DNA from: Diadema setosum
Lineage: Eukaryota; Echinodermata; Echinoidea; Diadematoida; Diadematidae
Assembly: GCA_033980235.1 (NCBI GenBank)
Contig: CM067067.1
Span: forward strand, 25,110,603 to 25,174,602
Reading direction: 5' to 3'
Length of the DNA stretch: 64,000 bases
Both the position numbers and the translations under genes were made by a program. The notes under the pieces are model-generated. The model was not told the DNA's origin. It was given only the letters and a program-made list of their open reading frames with translations, and did not search any database. This document shows positions 18,750 to 33,500 of the stretch, in pieces (the first letter of the stretch is position 1; every line of letters begins with the position of its first letter).

Positions 18750-21700
18750 AATGTCATAACAGTAAATTTTCATCACTTGGAGCTCAAGTGCCCCGATGCT
18801 ATATTCCCCTGTTTTTTAACACGTAAATCCCATAGGGGTTTGTAAAACGGGGATATAAGAAATTTATCCGTGCTGGCACGTAAAAATGAAGGGAATACAA
18901 TTTCGTAGAACCAAAGCTCAGATGTCTGATATGGGTAATAATATTGCATTAGAATGTTAACGTGTATGTGAAAAAAAAATATAATGATTATGATTGTGAT
19001 TGTGATTATTATCTATGACAAAAATAATGATTACACTAAGGAGAAAAAAATACAACAACAAAGCAGAGACCCTCTCACATTAACTTTGATGAAGGATAAG
19101 GAAACTGTACACTCCAAAAGCCATGACAATAAGCACTACATGGTACTACAGTGTGGTGTGGCTCCATGTTTTTTATTATTACTATTTTTTTTCTTAATTT
19201 TAGAGCAGCAAGTCTTTGCCTTGACATTTGTACAATATAGCTTTTCAACAAGATTGCATAAATATACAGCTCAAATGTCACATGATTAAAAAAACAACAA
19301 CAATAATCGTTTCCATATCAATTCATTATTAATGAGACTTGGTACATATATACTTTCTCTTATTAGTAATTACAATATCATTGCCCCATACAGCGTATAT
19401 ATAATATAAAAAAGGAAAAAGATGATACCACAGTTTTCTCAAAAAGATACACAAGTCTATAGATTATGACTAACAAAGTTAGTGGAAAAAAAAATGTTCA
19501 GAGGAAGTCAAAAGGGCATGCTTTGCACATTTTTTACTTTAGTGTGTGTCTAACAAGATGCAAAATCCTGACACCAAATCTAATCTACAGGAAAATGTCA
19601 TCTTTGGACACCTAGTTGCTATGAAACATCAACATTTGAGTTGCAGAGGGGCATATACACTGGCATCTCTACGGATGATTCACTTCTTGTGTTCAGAGGG
19701 CAAATAACTATCAACATAACCGAGGGCAAATTTTCAATTTCATCACAGAAAGGACATACACTGCCCTGAAATAAGGTGAGGAGGGGATAATATTACAAAG
19801 TCTATGAAAAGCATCGTACCACTGTCATACCATGCCTATATGTGTGCAATTTGAATAGGTATAGTTTTGTGTTTGCTACCCAGCGCGCCCAATACACTCC
19901 AAATATTTGGATACACTGTACCACCATCTCGATCTGTGATGAACCCCCCCCCCCCCCCCCAACTGCTCTGTCCCTTCAGAAGGGTTGTCCATCACACCTA
20001 CCATGGTCAAAATGTTCGGGATTGAGCCTGAGGGAAATAATGCAGAATATACAGCAAGACAGTCTTGAAGAAAACTTCACCTTTAAGTACAGATCCTAGG
20101 ATCTGCCAGTATGCCCATTTCTCACTATAGCTAATTAGTGGAAAAGGTATTATTGTGGCCACAGACCTATAAAAATACCAAATTCTTTGCACTTTGTATG
20201 CTAGGACAAGATGTGAAGAAAAGATTAAGCACTTGCTTATATTACCTAAATCCTTGCAGTTTTCACACTTCCAAAGGTCAGATTTCTTTATACTTTTCCT
20301 ATCACACAATTTTACACTCCATCACTAGAGCGGCATGTGCATAATGTGGTTGCATTACCCTTCTGTATTTTCAGTGTCGGTGCTACAACCAGGCAGGTAA
20401 GACGACCTCCCTGCTACAACCAAGACTGAATTTGAACAGAAACAGAGACGAACTTCATAAACGATGGTGGTTACCTTGGCAAACACCCATCGATTTGGCA
20501 AAATTTCATCCTGAGATAGTCATTGGCATCAGAGACATGTTGTAAATGTCAATATCAGGTTACCTTGAAAGTTTTTTGTCGAGATTTGACGAAAAACAAA
20601 GCATTTTCTCAGACATTCTTTTGATCTCTTTGAATGCTGTTACGGGGTGCATCGCAGGAGCTTCCCTGGGCGTTTTGATACAGAAAGCAAAGGCTGCAAT
20701 GTGATCATAAAAATCCTCCCGCTATGTGAACAGTGAAAATTCCGCATCATCTATTCATGCTACAACAAAATGCCTTTTCTGTGCTTAACCGTTCCCACTG
20801 TTTGACAAATGAGAACAAACGTCAAACTACCAAATGCCATGAAAGCACATACTGTGTACTGCATGTGCAACAACCTATTCTGCAGGCGTTTTATATTACT
20901 GAAAGCCATTTTGTTATAATACTGACATTTGGTATTGCATGTTGATGCAATATACAAGGTACATACCTCTCAAAATCTGTTAGCTCGTTTTTCATGGCAT
21001 ACCGGTACAAGAAATTTACACAGGCACATCAGGAACATTAGCATACATGTACTTGTAAGTTAAATGAATTGAAAAAAAAAAAATCAACTGTCATTACATT
21101 GTCGCATAATTACAGAAAACAAATGAGATAAGATGGCAATTTAAAGCAAATGAAATGAAGACAGAAATACATGTCTTTGCAAAGAACTGGAATGATAGTG
21201 GTCACGTGCTGGTTTGATGCCTTGGCTTAAAACGATGCCAGACATGTACACATGAGGGCAAACGTACAAAAATACTATCAGTCACATGTTAAAAGAATAA
21301 ATCAGCAAAGTAGTCCGTGATTCAGAAAGCCACGGACTCCTGCTCAAAAAGAAGCTACCATACAAATTTAACAGTTGGTCTCAAAGAAGGGCATGATCTC
21401 CTGAATGTACAGCGCTAACACTGTTGATATTCTTATGAAATAAATATGAAATTTCCAGTGTAGACAAACCCTCTGTAGTGAACATGAGGAAATTTCACTC
21501 TGGTTTCAGACTGAATTCCACCACATCATACTGTTTCCTTTAACATATCATGCATTGTTCAGTGCATGTAGAAATCAAGAACCCATTCAATCGACCACCC
21601 ACAACAAAAATAAATAAATGAATAAACCAGTATATAATTGCCTTTTCAAAATAATTGACTCAAAAAAAGCTTTGTCTTACAAGGCATGGACGAAAATCAT

Positions 21701-23086
21701 TTCAACAGTACTTTAACATCTGGATCATTTAGATTTACACTTCATTTATCCTTTATAAAAAAAAATACTTCATATCCTATACAAAACTATTAAAATAACA
21801 TTTGCTATTTTGAATTACTGTTCCTCCTTTGAAATTTCAGCCTTTCATAAGCCAGTTATTGGCACATCACCATTTACACTGATCTCACACATTGGAAAAA
21901 AATTGTCTACTGAAATGCAACTTTCTTTTCTACCACACACAATATTTTAATTTCAGAAGTATCCTCCAACTTGTATTACAATCATCTCTTCGGATATTCA
22001 ACATCACGAGTGTGAATCCAATAGAAGTACTATGCATCTTTGAGACTCTTGACTACAATCATGGATTTTCCAGGATAATTACCACACAAAAAATCATGGC
22101 CTGCTTTTGAAACTGGTGGTGTAATTTGTCGTTGGGAAGGACAAAAAAAAATTGGATCATGGGGTCAGTATTAGGAGAAATCTTTTTCATACAAGGGGGA
22201 ACTGGGCCCAACAGTATGGTACATTGTACATGTGGGTTGGCAGCTTGTTTAATAGAACCATTCATTTTCTAAACAAACCAAAGCTGTCTTTTGCTCAAAA
22301 CTCATACAAGGGCAATTTCTATTAACTCGGCCACCAAAGGGGGTAGATAGACAGTACCCTTTAGCAATCTTTCTTCAACAGAAATTATTGTACTTAACAA
22401 AAGCATTAAAAAAAGAAAAGAAATAAAAAACAGGTGCACTGTAAAGGTGGAAATTTGTGCGAATTTCACGTGACATGAAATTGACACAAAAATATGTGTG
22501 CACATATTTTTGCTTGTTCATTGTATAAGCAATATTTTATCCCTCTGATTCCGCAAAATTAAAGACATGCGAAATTCAGTTTACCAGACTGAACGCGAAA
22601 AATTACTCCCACAAAAAAAATTCCACTCTTACAGTAATCAGGTTTTGCTATAAGCGTCTAGTCTGAAGATTTCTGCGGTGCCGTTCAGAGAGAGCTGGCA
22701 AAACGTGGTGTCAATGTCACGGCACATGCGCATCTTGAGTATTGCTTGATTCTCCTTCACCCTAGCACCTGATTACCCTGTTGTGTCCCAGATACATGTA
22801 CTGTAATGCCCAATAGGATTGATACTTGGCACATTAGATTTCTCGTAATCAATGGGTAAAAATGTTCGCTACTTGGGTCACACCAAACTCTCACCACCTC
22901 ATTTCTCTCATGGGATTTGGTCACCGTGGGTACTTCCCCTTTACATGGATTAGCTTACCCACACCTGCACTCCACACCACTAACATCTATTCTGGGCTTC
23001 ACTTGACATAAGAGTCGTGACATCCTCGTGACATCCTGTCCATTTTGTCTTTTCTTAACCGCACAAAATAATTGGAAGAAAACAAC
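18750..23086. other. Intergenic stretch between the converging genes
   Basis: AT-rich, few repeats. Short A or T runs and C15 at 19946-19961. A minus-strand frame at 22638-22769 (43 codons after an AG, then TGA) looks coding-like but matches nothing I know. MGAT1 3' UTR may reach into this region (AATAAA on the minus strand near 19173-19180). Confidence 0.35.
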
Positions 23087-23090
23087 TTAA

Positions 23091-24225
23091 AGGGGAAGGC
23101 TAGTAACTGATCAGTGGGAATCAGTGGAAATGCTGGGAGATGATTGTTCCAATCCTTATGGGATTCATTCAAGAGTTCATTGTATATCTATTGTTGTGTG
23201 AAAATGATTTGCTTCAGAACGGTCTCATATTCAAGTAATGTGCAGATTAATGCTCCGTCACTGACCAGGGACGCTAAACTGGAAGCATTAACCCTATTCT
23301 AACTGGGGGGGGGGTCAAATTGACCCCCCCCTCGACGTTTTGCGCCATGATTCCGCAACGCGCAAAGATTTTGCCGCGTCGTTTCATGACTTTTTTCATT
23401 CAAGTCTCCCGCATATTTTGAGACCAAATTTGCGACGTCCGAGTACACCGTTCTGAAGTTATGCAATGTTTTGCATATGCATGTCAACCCGAAAAACGCT
23501 CAAATTCATGATTTCGTGTGCAAATCCAATGCAAACTGTGTTTTTTTGTTTAATTGATATAAATTAGATTATTTCAACTTTTAACCATTGAAATAAATCA
23601 ATTCTAAAGTAGATAAGCTTGAAAAAGTGCCTCCAACAAATTTTGGCAAAAAAACAATAGAAAACAAAAGATCGAAAAAACAATAAAATACATAAGAAAT
23701 TAACAAAACAATAAAAAACAAAAGAAAATGATTTTGATTGCATTATTTTTTTACTAGAAAATTGTTTGATGTGTCTTGAGGAACTCTGACACAAAAATTT
23801 AATAATCCTTCAGTCTTTTTGATGGAGTTATAGGTGAAAATATGATTTCATGCATTAATTTGCATAATTAATTTATTTAAATATATGAAATCAAAATTTT
23901 TCTATTGTATGACCATGTAATCTTGTAGTTGACATCCGGCTCTATGTTCAGGCAAAATTTTGCGGCGATCGCGCGATCGGCGGCCGAGATCTGAAGGGGG
24001 GGTCAAATTGACCCCCCCCCCCCCCCAGTAAAAACTTGGTCTCAAATAGCCCAGTTAGAATAGGGTTAAACTGCACATTATTTGAATATGAGACCATTCT
24101 GAAGCAAATCATTTTCACACAACAATAGATATACAATGAACTCTTGAATGAATCCCATAAGGATTGGAACAATCATCTCCCAGCATTTCCACTGATTCCC
24201 ACTGATCAGTTACTAGCCTTCCCCT
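23091..24225. mobile_element. piggyBac-type MITE, family 2, copy 1, interrupted by a nested element
   Basis: TTAA at 23087-23090 and 24226-24229. Ends are AGGGGAAGGCTAGTAACTG and its complement. Removing the 774-bp insert and one TTAA leaves 357 bp, the length of the other family-2 copies. The arms pair over almost their whole length (GGAATCAGTGGAAATGCTGG and complement). Confidence 0.85.
23292..24065. mobile_element. 774-bp TTAA-flanked transposon nested in a family-2 MITE
   Basis: TTAA at 23288-23291 and 24066-24069. Terminal repeats are CCCTATTCTAACTGG and CCAGTTAGAATAGGG. A subterminal palindrome of G-run, TCAAATTGA, C-run occurs at both ends (about 23306-23331 and 23995-24026). The interior is AT-rich without a transposase ORF. 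TTAA targeting suggests piggyBac-type mobilisation. Confidence 0.82.
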
Positions 24226-24229
24226 TTAA

Positions 24230-27200
24230 AGCATTACCTATACCAAATTAAACAAAACATTAGACTGCAATTTGCTTCTTGCAATTTTTTTTTTTTTTTT
24301 TTTTTTTTACAGAAAATCCATTTAAACAGCAGGAATGATCACAAAAAAGAGTTTCAAACAAATGTGAGTATAGAAACCTGGAAGTAGAAACTATATTGTC
24401 AAATGATAGAATATAATTGAACATAAAATATCAAAGCTAGCAAAATAAAGAAACAACTGGGTTTTGCAAAATAGATTCAAAGAATATCACAACTTTCTGG
24501 TGAATACACCAAAAAAAAAAAAAAATACAATTCATTTTATAATTCTTAGTTCTGACATGACGTACATCCGCAACATGAAAAGAGGTACATGTACAGACAG
24601 ACAGTCACACAGACATACACATATACATACGTCACAGACAAACACACACAAACAAACAAAAAATATATCTATATCTGATCAAAAATCTGGAAATAATATG
24701 CGGAATAAGAATTACTGTATCTATAAAAGTGAACAGGCATACAAGATTTGTGCAGTGACAAAAATGCAAAGCTTAAACACAGGCAATGGTACGGAAAATC
24801 CTAAATCATCCTAGCTCAAAAGCTGATATTCAAGAATTGCAGCTGCTCATTTGTGCGTGAGGGCACCTTCCATGAAACAAAAGGAACAATTTGGACTTTT
24901 TTTTTTGGGGGGGGGGAATAAATCTTGTTTCCACAGAGATGATGTCAGTCTTAATTCATTGAGTACAAAAAAGACAAGTATAACAGAAAAAGTTGTTTAA
25001 AAGAATAATCATGTCGCAGCTAGGGCACACATGCTTGAACATAATATTACTGTAAAAATGGACACATTCACAGATTAATTTTGCATGCTGGGCAAATTTA
25101 TGTGATTTGCTTGTTTCCAATTATGCACACACAAATATTTTGGACATGATTCCATGCCTCCAAAAAACACATTCAGATAATAATGCTATTGACATTGTCA
25201 TAAAATTTTGCAATAATGCAGCAGAGTGCAAATTTCCAGCTAGATTGTGTGAAATCCCATACACTATTCCTTGCAAAGACAAGTTAAATCATTTTATGAA
25301 GCACAAAAAAAAACAACAACAACCAACAACAACTTTTGAACAAGGCAATTAAGATTTCAAATGTGCTATTAGGGATTTTGGTGTGCAGGAATGATACAAA
25401 GGAACACCTCTAAAATAATAAACCTTTTTCCTACAAAAACAAAAAGATACAATGTCAGAAGGATTAAAATAACTGACATACTGGACAGACATGTTCCACC
25501 TTTCACACTGTCATGAACTAAGAGTAACGTTTACAACATAGTGCCTCTGGCACTCTCCTGGGTGAACACATTAAAAAAAAATGAAAATGAAATTATAGTT
25601 TGAAAGATATAAGCAATTTCCTGGCATATAGAATATTTTTTACAATATTTTTCCCCATTTTTACAACAGCTATAATTTCCCCTTCCCCTTCACAAAAACT
25701 GAACAGATTGCACTTTGACTACACACAGTTCTGATTAAATGCAGGGGGGGGGGGGGGTGGGCAGGCAACATCTCTCAAAACTTTCTCTTTTCTCAAACTC
25801 ATTTGGGAAGAGAAAACACCTTAAGTTCTCTCGTTTATGATGCAGTCTTGGCGACATTAAACTTTAATAAGGTTAAGTAGGTTCCCATGAGCATAGCTTT
25901 CACCATCAAAATCACAAAATGGTATTTTGACACTTCAATATTGATAACCTCCAAATGAATGACGGAATTTCAAATACAATCACTGAACCCGACTCGATTA
26001 TTGAACCCAATTTCAGTGGATTGTGTTAACCCTCGAGAAGGGATGGCTCAGATTCCATATTTCAGACGTTCGTCGCCGAGAAAGTTACGGGCAGTGTCAA
26101 TCAGCAAACACAACTTCATAGGTCTCATAGTATTGCTGGGGCTACGAGCTTCTCGCACGTGAAAACATTTGAAATCAACTAATGAAAACCATGAGACATC
26201 CACGCTGTATCACACTCAGGGAAAACTTGAAGTGATCTTCCCAAGTAGCCCGGAGATGAGAGAGACAATTATACAACGGTTATACTTTCAGGTATTGACG
26301 GTATTAATAGCACATGTTGGGAATATAATGACACAACACATTTCTTCCGTAATACATGTCAATCAATCCCTTTGGTCTCACACCACATTATTGCAGCTGA
26401 CATTAGACTCTACTCAGACATATCTAGGTCAAGCAAGAATTGAACGGCAGCATGTTGGATACCAGGAGTGATAAAGCCCCAATGATGCAAAGCCCGACTG
26501 CCTCTCAACATCTGGTGCACAGAGCATCAAAGTGATAATGTCACAGATCTTTTGTTATAGCATGGGTTAGAACCAGGTGCGCGCATAAAGACTCGGACCA
26601 GGTGAGGTTGTTTTAGAACCAGTTCCATTGGCAATGAATGGCTATGACATTACACTTTGGTGCTCCACAGCCAGCACTCTTCCAGAGCGAGATATCTAAC
26701 TGAATAGGCGGTTTTCGTAACATATCCAAATCTTATGCATTCCTCTTGAACAGAGGTTATTCTCAACAACCTGCAAGCTTTTCCGAAGCTTGTCTGACAT
26801 AGCAACACATTGTATCTGCAAACTGGATTCCAGCAATTGAATTTCATTTAAGAGCAGATTAATGGAATACCAGTAGTTCGTCTCTACGTTCACGGGAATG
26901 AAACATTCTTAAATTTGAGTACATTACGAAAACAACCTATTCTCACACACGAGCACTTAGTACCGTTTTAAATTTTCCTGTCGCAGTCTGGACTGCTGCC
27001 ACAGAAGGAGATTGATATGATGTGCGAGGAGCAACCTGCTGCATTGATTATTGGGGTTACAAAAGTGTCATCAGATAGCGCATGTTTCCTGCGATTCACT
27101 CCCGAAAAATGTGAAAAATGCTAATACTGCACATGTTTTGTGTCCTTTTCTCTTGCTGTCAGTCCGCGGATGGTGAGATGATGACAGGCCAACATGCCTA

Positions 27201-27435
27201 CTCTTGCCTGAAAGAGGGCGATCTTCATGTAGGACAGATGACGAGACAGCTCCTTTGCCCTTACCGTTCATAATACTGTGGGGCGCTTTGGAGGTGGTTC
27301 TCTTTCTATGGACAGGCCCAACCGCCGCGCCCCAATTATGCTTGGAGTAATGTGGCTTTGAATAGTACATGTACATGTTGGCATCAAGAGAAAATATCAT
27401 TAAGGAGTTTTCTTATGCTTGTACAAAAGTTTTTG
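24230..27435 (-). other. Probable MGAT1 3' UTR and flank
   Basis: Directly downstream of the MGAT1 stop on the minus strand. AT-rich, mostly unique, with G12 at 25745-25757 and T27 at 24283-24309. A 109-codon minus frame at 27071-27400, only 36 bp past the stop codon, is open but unrelated to GnT-I and contains no domain I recognise. I see no separate gene. Confidence 0.4.
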
Positions 27436-27549
27436 TTAACTCCAGTCTGTATGATAACCTGACCAGTCACTCTCTGGTGCTATGTATACTCGCTGTCCAT
27501 TGTAAACACATGGCACAATGCCTAGGTACCCAGTCCTTGGCACACCAGC
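27436..27549 (-). CDS. MGAT1: MGAT1 terminal coding exon 11
   Basis: Acceptor TTAAAACAG. It encodes [20 protein letters not shown], then [17 protein letters not shown] and TAA at 27438-27436. It matches the GVPR(T/A)xYxGIV...R(V/I)YLAP C terminus of GnT-I. It is only 37 codons and is read in a frame that holds no long ORF, so ORF-based scans miss it. Confidence 0.94.
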   Translation of the reverse strand, partial: AGVPRTGYLGIVPCVYNGQRVYIAPESDWSGYHTDWS

Positions 27550-30500
27550 CTGTTTTAAGCAGTGAGAAGATGGAAGAAAAAAACATTTTATTTCTATGAT
27601 TCAATAGCTTCCTCAATGCTAATGTACAAGAAATGGATATCATATTTGCAGCATACCAGAATGAAAACATAATGAAGTTCTCATTTGGTTATTTGCTTCT
27701 GTTGTAAGTTTTTTTTTTCTTTTTTCTTTCAAAAGCAAGATATTGTGCAGCAATTTCTCCATAAAGTAGGGCTCTGATGCATTACTACAGGAGAACTTCG
27801 TTACAATGACCTGTGTGGGACCACTGAATTTCTTTGTCATATCAGGGATCAAAACAAAAGAATATAAAGGGAATGGGTCCTTCAGAATTACCTTGTTATA
27901 TCGAGTATCTTGTTATATCAGGGATAAAAACAAAATAATACAAAAGAAATGGGATTTTCAGAATTATCTTGTTATATCAGGTATAACACTTTATCTGACC
28001 TCGCTATAACGAGGTTCCACTGTATAACAAATTCTTGAGAAGTATCAAAAGTAAGGCAGCATGGGGAAAAATTCACAGGGTTCCCAACATTTCAAGAAAA
28101 CAAAATTCCATGATTTTTCCATGATTTTTCCCTGATGAAGTGTCAAATTTCCATGACAACTATTTCAACTCATTTCCAGTTTCACATAGTTTCACATCCA
28201 ATTTTCATCCAGTTTCACCCAATTTCATCCAATGGATGTTGTTTTGATATGCAACAAAATATAACAGAGTCTTACTGACTACTTTTGGTTTTCGGGCCAT
28301 CCAAAATTCCCTGACTTTTCCCTGACTGGAAAAAAAGTAAAACAATTTTCCTTGATTTCCCTAATGGGCTGGGAACCCTGATTAACAACATCCTTTGAAA
28401 CAGACTATGTGAGCAAAAGTACAAAATCAGAACAAACCTCACCTTGAAATCTTGCATTATACCCAAGGTTTTTGTGATGAGCTTGAAGCTGTTTTTATCC
28501 CTGTACGTCACTCGCACTTCACTTAAATGCGAAGCATGCCCTCCTTTGATATCCTCCAGAGAGCGACTCTCCACACCATAGACCCTCTCCCTGAATGCTG
28601 GATCATAATTTTCCTGTTCCAGTCAAACAAAAGATAATGAAAGTGCAATTAAAGAATAAACAAACAGACAACAAAACACGAAATATGAACTTGAATGCTG
28701 AAATACAAACAGTAGTGTATCAGCCTTTTCAAAAATTCTTCTGCTATCGGTTGGTCAATACTTTATAAAACATACATCAAGAAAAAAATGTGAACTAAAA
28801 CACAAAGTTTTCCGCATTAACACAACCTTTTTTGATAGTCACTTTCAATACCTTTGTGTTTTTTGAGCTACAGTAGGTGTAATGACATTTACTTTTGACT
28901 GCTTTTCTTTTCTTTCCTTTTTTTTTGAAGTTTGGAAGCAAGAGGGCACTATTGTGCTGAATAAATCAGAGGAATTTTCATACAACTGCTGGATCATCAT
29001 TTACTGAGTCCTGAATATGATTTTGACATCAGCACATATACAAATACATTGTAGATGCATAAAAGACATGATGCATAGCGATAAACAAATGTCACCTTAC
29101 AACTGTGCACGGTCCGAGTGTTGAAAATGTCACATTCAGCAATACAGAAATGAACAGTGAAGACTTGCAATTTAGCTAAAGGCATTAAATAATCTTTATC
29201 TCGCAATTGGATGGACTGATTACCTTTAATAGATACGATAGATCTTTGGAAGTAAATGGATAGAACTCTTTGTTGAGGGAAATGAACTTTAGATGCTGCT
29301 CAAAGAACTGGCCTCTGCAAAGAAAACACACAGAAGGAAGAAAGATCATTTCATAGTACAGCAATATGTAATACCTCCTCTTGTTTTGAGGGAATCTGAC
29401 ATGAAATGCTACGTATTACATTGGGCACACACTAGATCAACTGATGCTCCTCCAGAAGTGAGCCAAAAACTGGTTAGAAATCTATAATATACATCATGTC
29501 TGAATGCCTGTATCAAAAATATCAAATAAAAATAAAAATGTCTGTCTTTCTTTCATCAATGGTTTACCAACTCTAGTTCTCCTTACTGTACAAGTGTTTG
29601 ACATAGAGAAATCTGTAATACTGGGCTCTGAATAATTACTCAGGAATGGCAGAAATAATGACACATATTAGCAAATCAAGCTGTTGTAAAAATTCTAAAT
29701 GTAGATTTGCAGGTGAGTGTAACTTAAAACAGCAACTGTGTATTAAGACAACCACAAGGCAATCATTTTAAATATCTTTTCTTTGTCAATCTTTCACACA
29801 CAATGGGTGAAAGGTCAAGTACATCAACAGCTACAAAATTGTAAGGGTCCCAAACAAATATTAGCGCAGATGGACCAAGCGTTTCCACACTCAAAAGTGG
29901 TCCAGGTCATCTGGAAAGGAGAGACAGAAAGGAGAGAATGGCAAAAGAGAAAGAATGAATGTAGAGGGTAATGAAAGAAAAAGGAAAGGAAAAAGAAGAA
30001 GCAGCAAGATGTAATGAAGGAAGAAAGAACAAAGGAAATCAATAGGAAAGGAAGATGGTGAGACTGACTCACTTGCTGACACCAAATTTGCCAAAGGTGT
30101 CCGTCCTAGAAATCTCTGGTCTGATGCATGCTCTCTCCTTCCTCTGGTCTGGGTGCCTCATCCAGTCATCCCAGAACCTACAGCAGAGAAAAAAGGAGAA
30201 GTTACCATCACAGTATTCATCCTATTAAACCAATTATCACATTTGCTGACCATATATCTTTAAAAAAAAAAGGTGGCATACATGACTCGGGTAGGTTTTT
30301 TCAACATGTTTAAAGAGGCTAATTGTTGTTTTTTCAGACAAGAGTATAGACATGCATAACCATCTATTGCTGCTTTGGTTGCATTGCATTCCTGACAATT
30401 AAACTGGAAGTCTCCCCAAACACAAATGCAGAATATGTGGATTCAGCTACTATAGAAAGATTGTGAAACACACATTGATAGTTTGAGGTCAGTGGCATTA

Positions 30501-33500
30501 TCTATTCAGAATACGATGATTGTTAATGTGTTGGTTAATTTCACGGATGAGGTCAGAATAGTACAACTTAATAAAAAAAAAATGATATCATTTTATGTTA
30601 GGTGTACAATTTTTTACATAACATTTTAAAGGGACTGTGCAGTACTGGTTGAGGTGGTGATTCATGTTTTGAACATTCCTAAGTGAGATAATGAAAAGCC
30701 TCTTATGAAATATGAAAGAACATGTAATTTTAAGTAGGATTCAACGTTTATTTGATAAAAATTGGTTTTCAAATGGCTGAGATATCCAAAAAAGTGCTAA
30801 TAATAAAAGGCGACATGCCACAACTTTATTATCATCTCTTTGTTTCACCTTGTTTTTGGATATCTCAGCCATTTCAAAACCGATTTTCATTGAATAAACT
30901 TTTGATACCCCTTAGAACTGCATGCTCTTTGACATCTCATAGAGTGGTTTCTGAATATCTCACAAAACGTTAAAAGCTAAATCCTCACCTCGACCAGAAC
31001 TGTACACACCCTTTAAGTTTCAGTTTTGGGCAAACAGGGTGCTGCTGAGGCCATGGGAACATAATGTAAACAATCCATCAGCATTAGGAAAGATGGATTG
31101 TACATTGTAAAAGAGTAATGTACAATAATGCATAAAGTAGGCTGATACCAGGGATTATGTGTAAGAGAACAGGAAATCAATATGCTTCATATCTGCATCC
31201 ACCCCCATACATCCATCAAAGCAAAAACACATCCACTTGTAAGAGTACCTGCCAGTGGTCACAATGGGGGTGTTTGTAGGCAGTTTGGGTCCAAAGGCAT
31301 GAATAGGGTAATCTGGGTGAGGCAAACGATTTAGCACACACAGGAATGCAAGTAACATAATCAACCACATTTAACTGTGACTGATATGAAGGTCTTTCTT
31401 GTTGTACCCCACTTTCTCTATGTACCACTTTATCACTAAGACTGTTTGTTTCTGAAGGATGGATGAAAGGTGGGGGGGGGGGACAGAGAAGTGTAATGAT
31501 GTAATATCTCACCCAGCCGGCCATTTCGGGCTCAGCTGTACCCATTCTTTTCTGAGCAGCATCCATCCGAGGCCAGGGAAGAAGTCGCTGCGGTAAAGCA
31601 ATCCTGTTATCAAGAAAGAGATGCAATCACAATCAGCCATGACGTCATCCTCTGGTCTTCAAGAGAAAGTGATGACAAAGTATAACCTATGTAGTATTTG
31701 AAATTATATAACACCGAAACAGATCCTTGTCATTCCATCGGCTGTTTGACATTGATCATTCAGCCCATTTCACTATGACGTAATCATCCCTACAATTGTG
31801 GCTCCATTTACCATGTAATTTTGGATCCATATGTGTAAAACGCTTGCGTTTGCAGTGTGCGTATGCGACAGCGCACTAGCGTAAGCACTCAGTAGGCACT
31901 CTCTCGATCTCAGATTCTCTCTGTTTCTAAATTAATAGAACATCAAACGACAAGGATCTATTTTAGGCGTTATATAAAACAAACAATAAATGTTTTTTAT
32001 TCATGCAATGGAAGAATATTTCATGTGGTGAAAGATGAAATCTTTGATCCATTCAACTCAGCCGCGCCTCGTTAAGTGGTGCACCTCGTGGATCATTTCA
32101 TCTTTCACCTCATGAAATATTCTATCCATTGCACTCATAAACATTCATTATTTGTATACTAACGTGAAAGTCCACAATGCTAGAAATGGCATGGTCATGC
32201 TGGATTTTTTCATGGACACTGATATACTGCAACATCAACAACTGTATTTGAAAATGTTATAGAAAGAATCAACAAAAATGACAAGAGAAAGCAAAATGAC
32301 ACCAAAGAAAAGAAGAAAAAAATATATATATGTTCCATGCTGTGAACACGTATGATAAGAAAGATCAATATAGGATGATTTTATGAGGAAAGAACCACTT
32401 AATTTCAAAATCTTATGAAAACTTCACACAATCTTGAACAGACATTGCTAATAATTCTTACGACTGAGACAGAATGAAAAGTACAAGTAACCAAATTCAA
32501 CCTCCTCCTCCTCCTCCTTTCCTTCTCCTGTTCCAAGTCTCCCCAAAGTTTGGGGATCTTACCGGGGTTCTTCTCTATCCTCGTATCTCTGCCATTGTCA
32601 TTCCAGGCCGACACACACCACAGGGTCGGGTCCTGCTTTAGGAGCGGGTAGGTCGCCAGGAAGTATTCAAAGAAATCCACGGCAACATCCAGATCATCTG
32701 TGGGGAGGTGTCACAGTGAAAGGGAAGAAAATGTGGGCTTCATGAGGGCGGTGTCTCATTTTGATGGTAATGTGTCTTCGTGAAGGCAATGCATTTTGTA
32801 AAGGGTAATGCTTCTTTGTGAGGACACTGTCCCCATAGGGGGCAATGTGAATTTGTAAAGGTAGTGTGAAGATACTGCTAAGAACATGAGGATGTCTCCA
32901 CTGCCACTCTACCTGCAAACTTGGGGATTTAGGGTCTGACTACAGCTCTACGCACCAGGTGACTCAGATGGTACAGGCGTGGAGAATGCATCAATATGCC
33001 AATTCCCAGCTTCAGAGGACATGGCAGATCAAGGAAGACCTAGGGCCCATTTCATAGAAAGTTGATATGATAGCAACTCTTGCCGGAATGGCAATTGTCA
33101 TGGTGACGACAAGAATCCAGCTTCCTGATGGGATGTTGCTTTGGGAAGTTGCCATTCCGGCAAGAGTTGCTATTCTAACACCTTTTATGAAATGGGGCAC
33201 TGGTCTGAATGTGTTAGGGTTGACATTAGCATGTATGCCGTGGCCTGATCCGCACTGACCCACTGGACAGGGTGGTATGTGTTTTTGTGAGGACAAAGGG
33301 TCTTTGTGGGGACAATGTGTCTTTGTGAGGGCAATGTGAGTTTCGTGAGGACACTGCATGACAAATGGTACATAGGGGCCATAGAATGCACAGCTAAATC
33401 TTAATCATTATGCTTTTAAATGATTGAAATGAAAAGCACAATGACTCTCTTTCACCATGAAAATGAGGACACTAACACTGAGGCAAGATACGCTCCAAAT

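Noticed and set aside
27071..27400. 109-codon minus-strand ORF just after the MGAT1 stop
   Set aside because: Considered as an alternative C terminus, but no acceptor leads into it in phase and the sequence is unlike GnT-I. The true terminal exon is 27436-27549.
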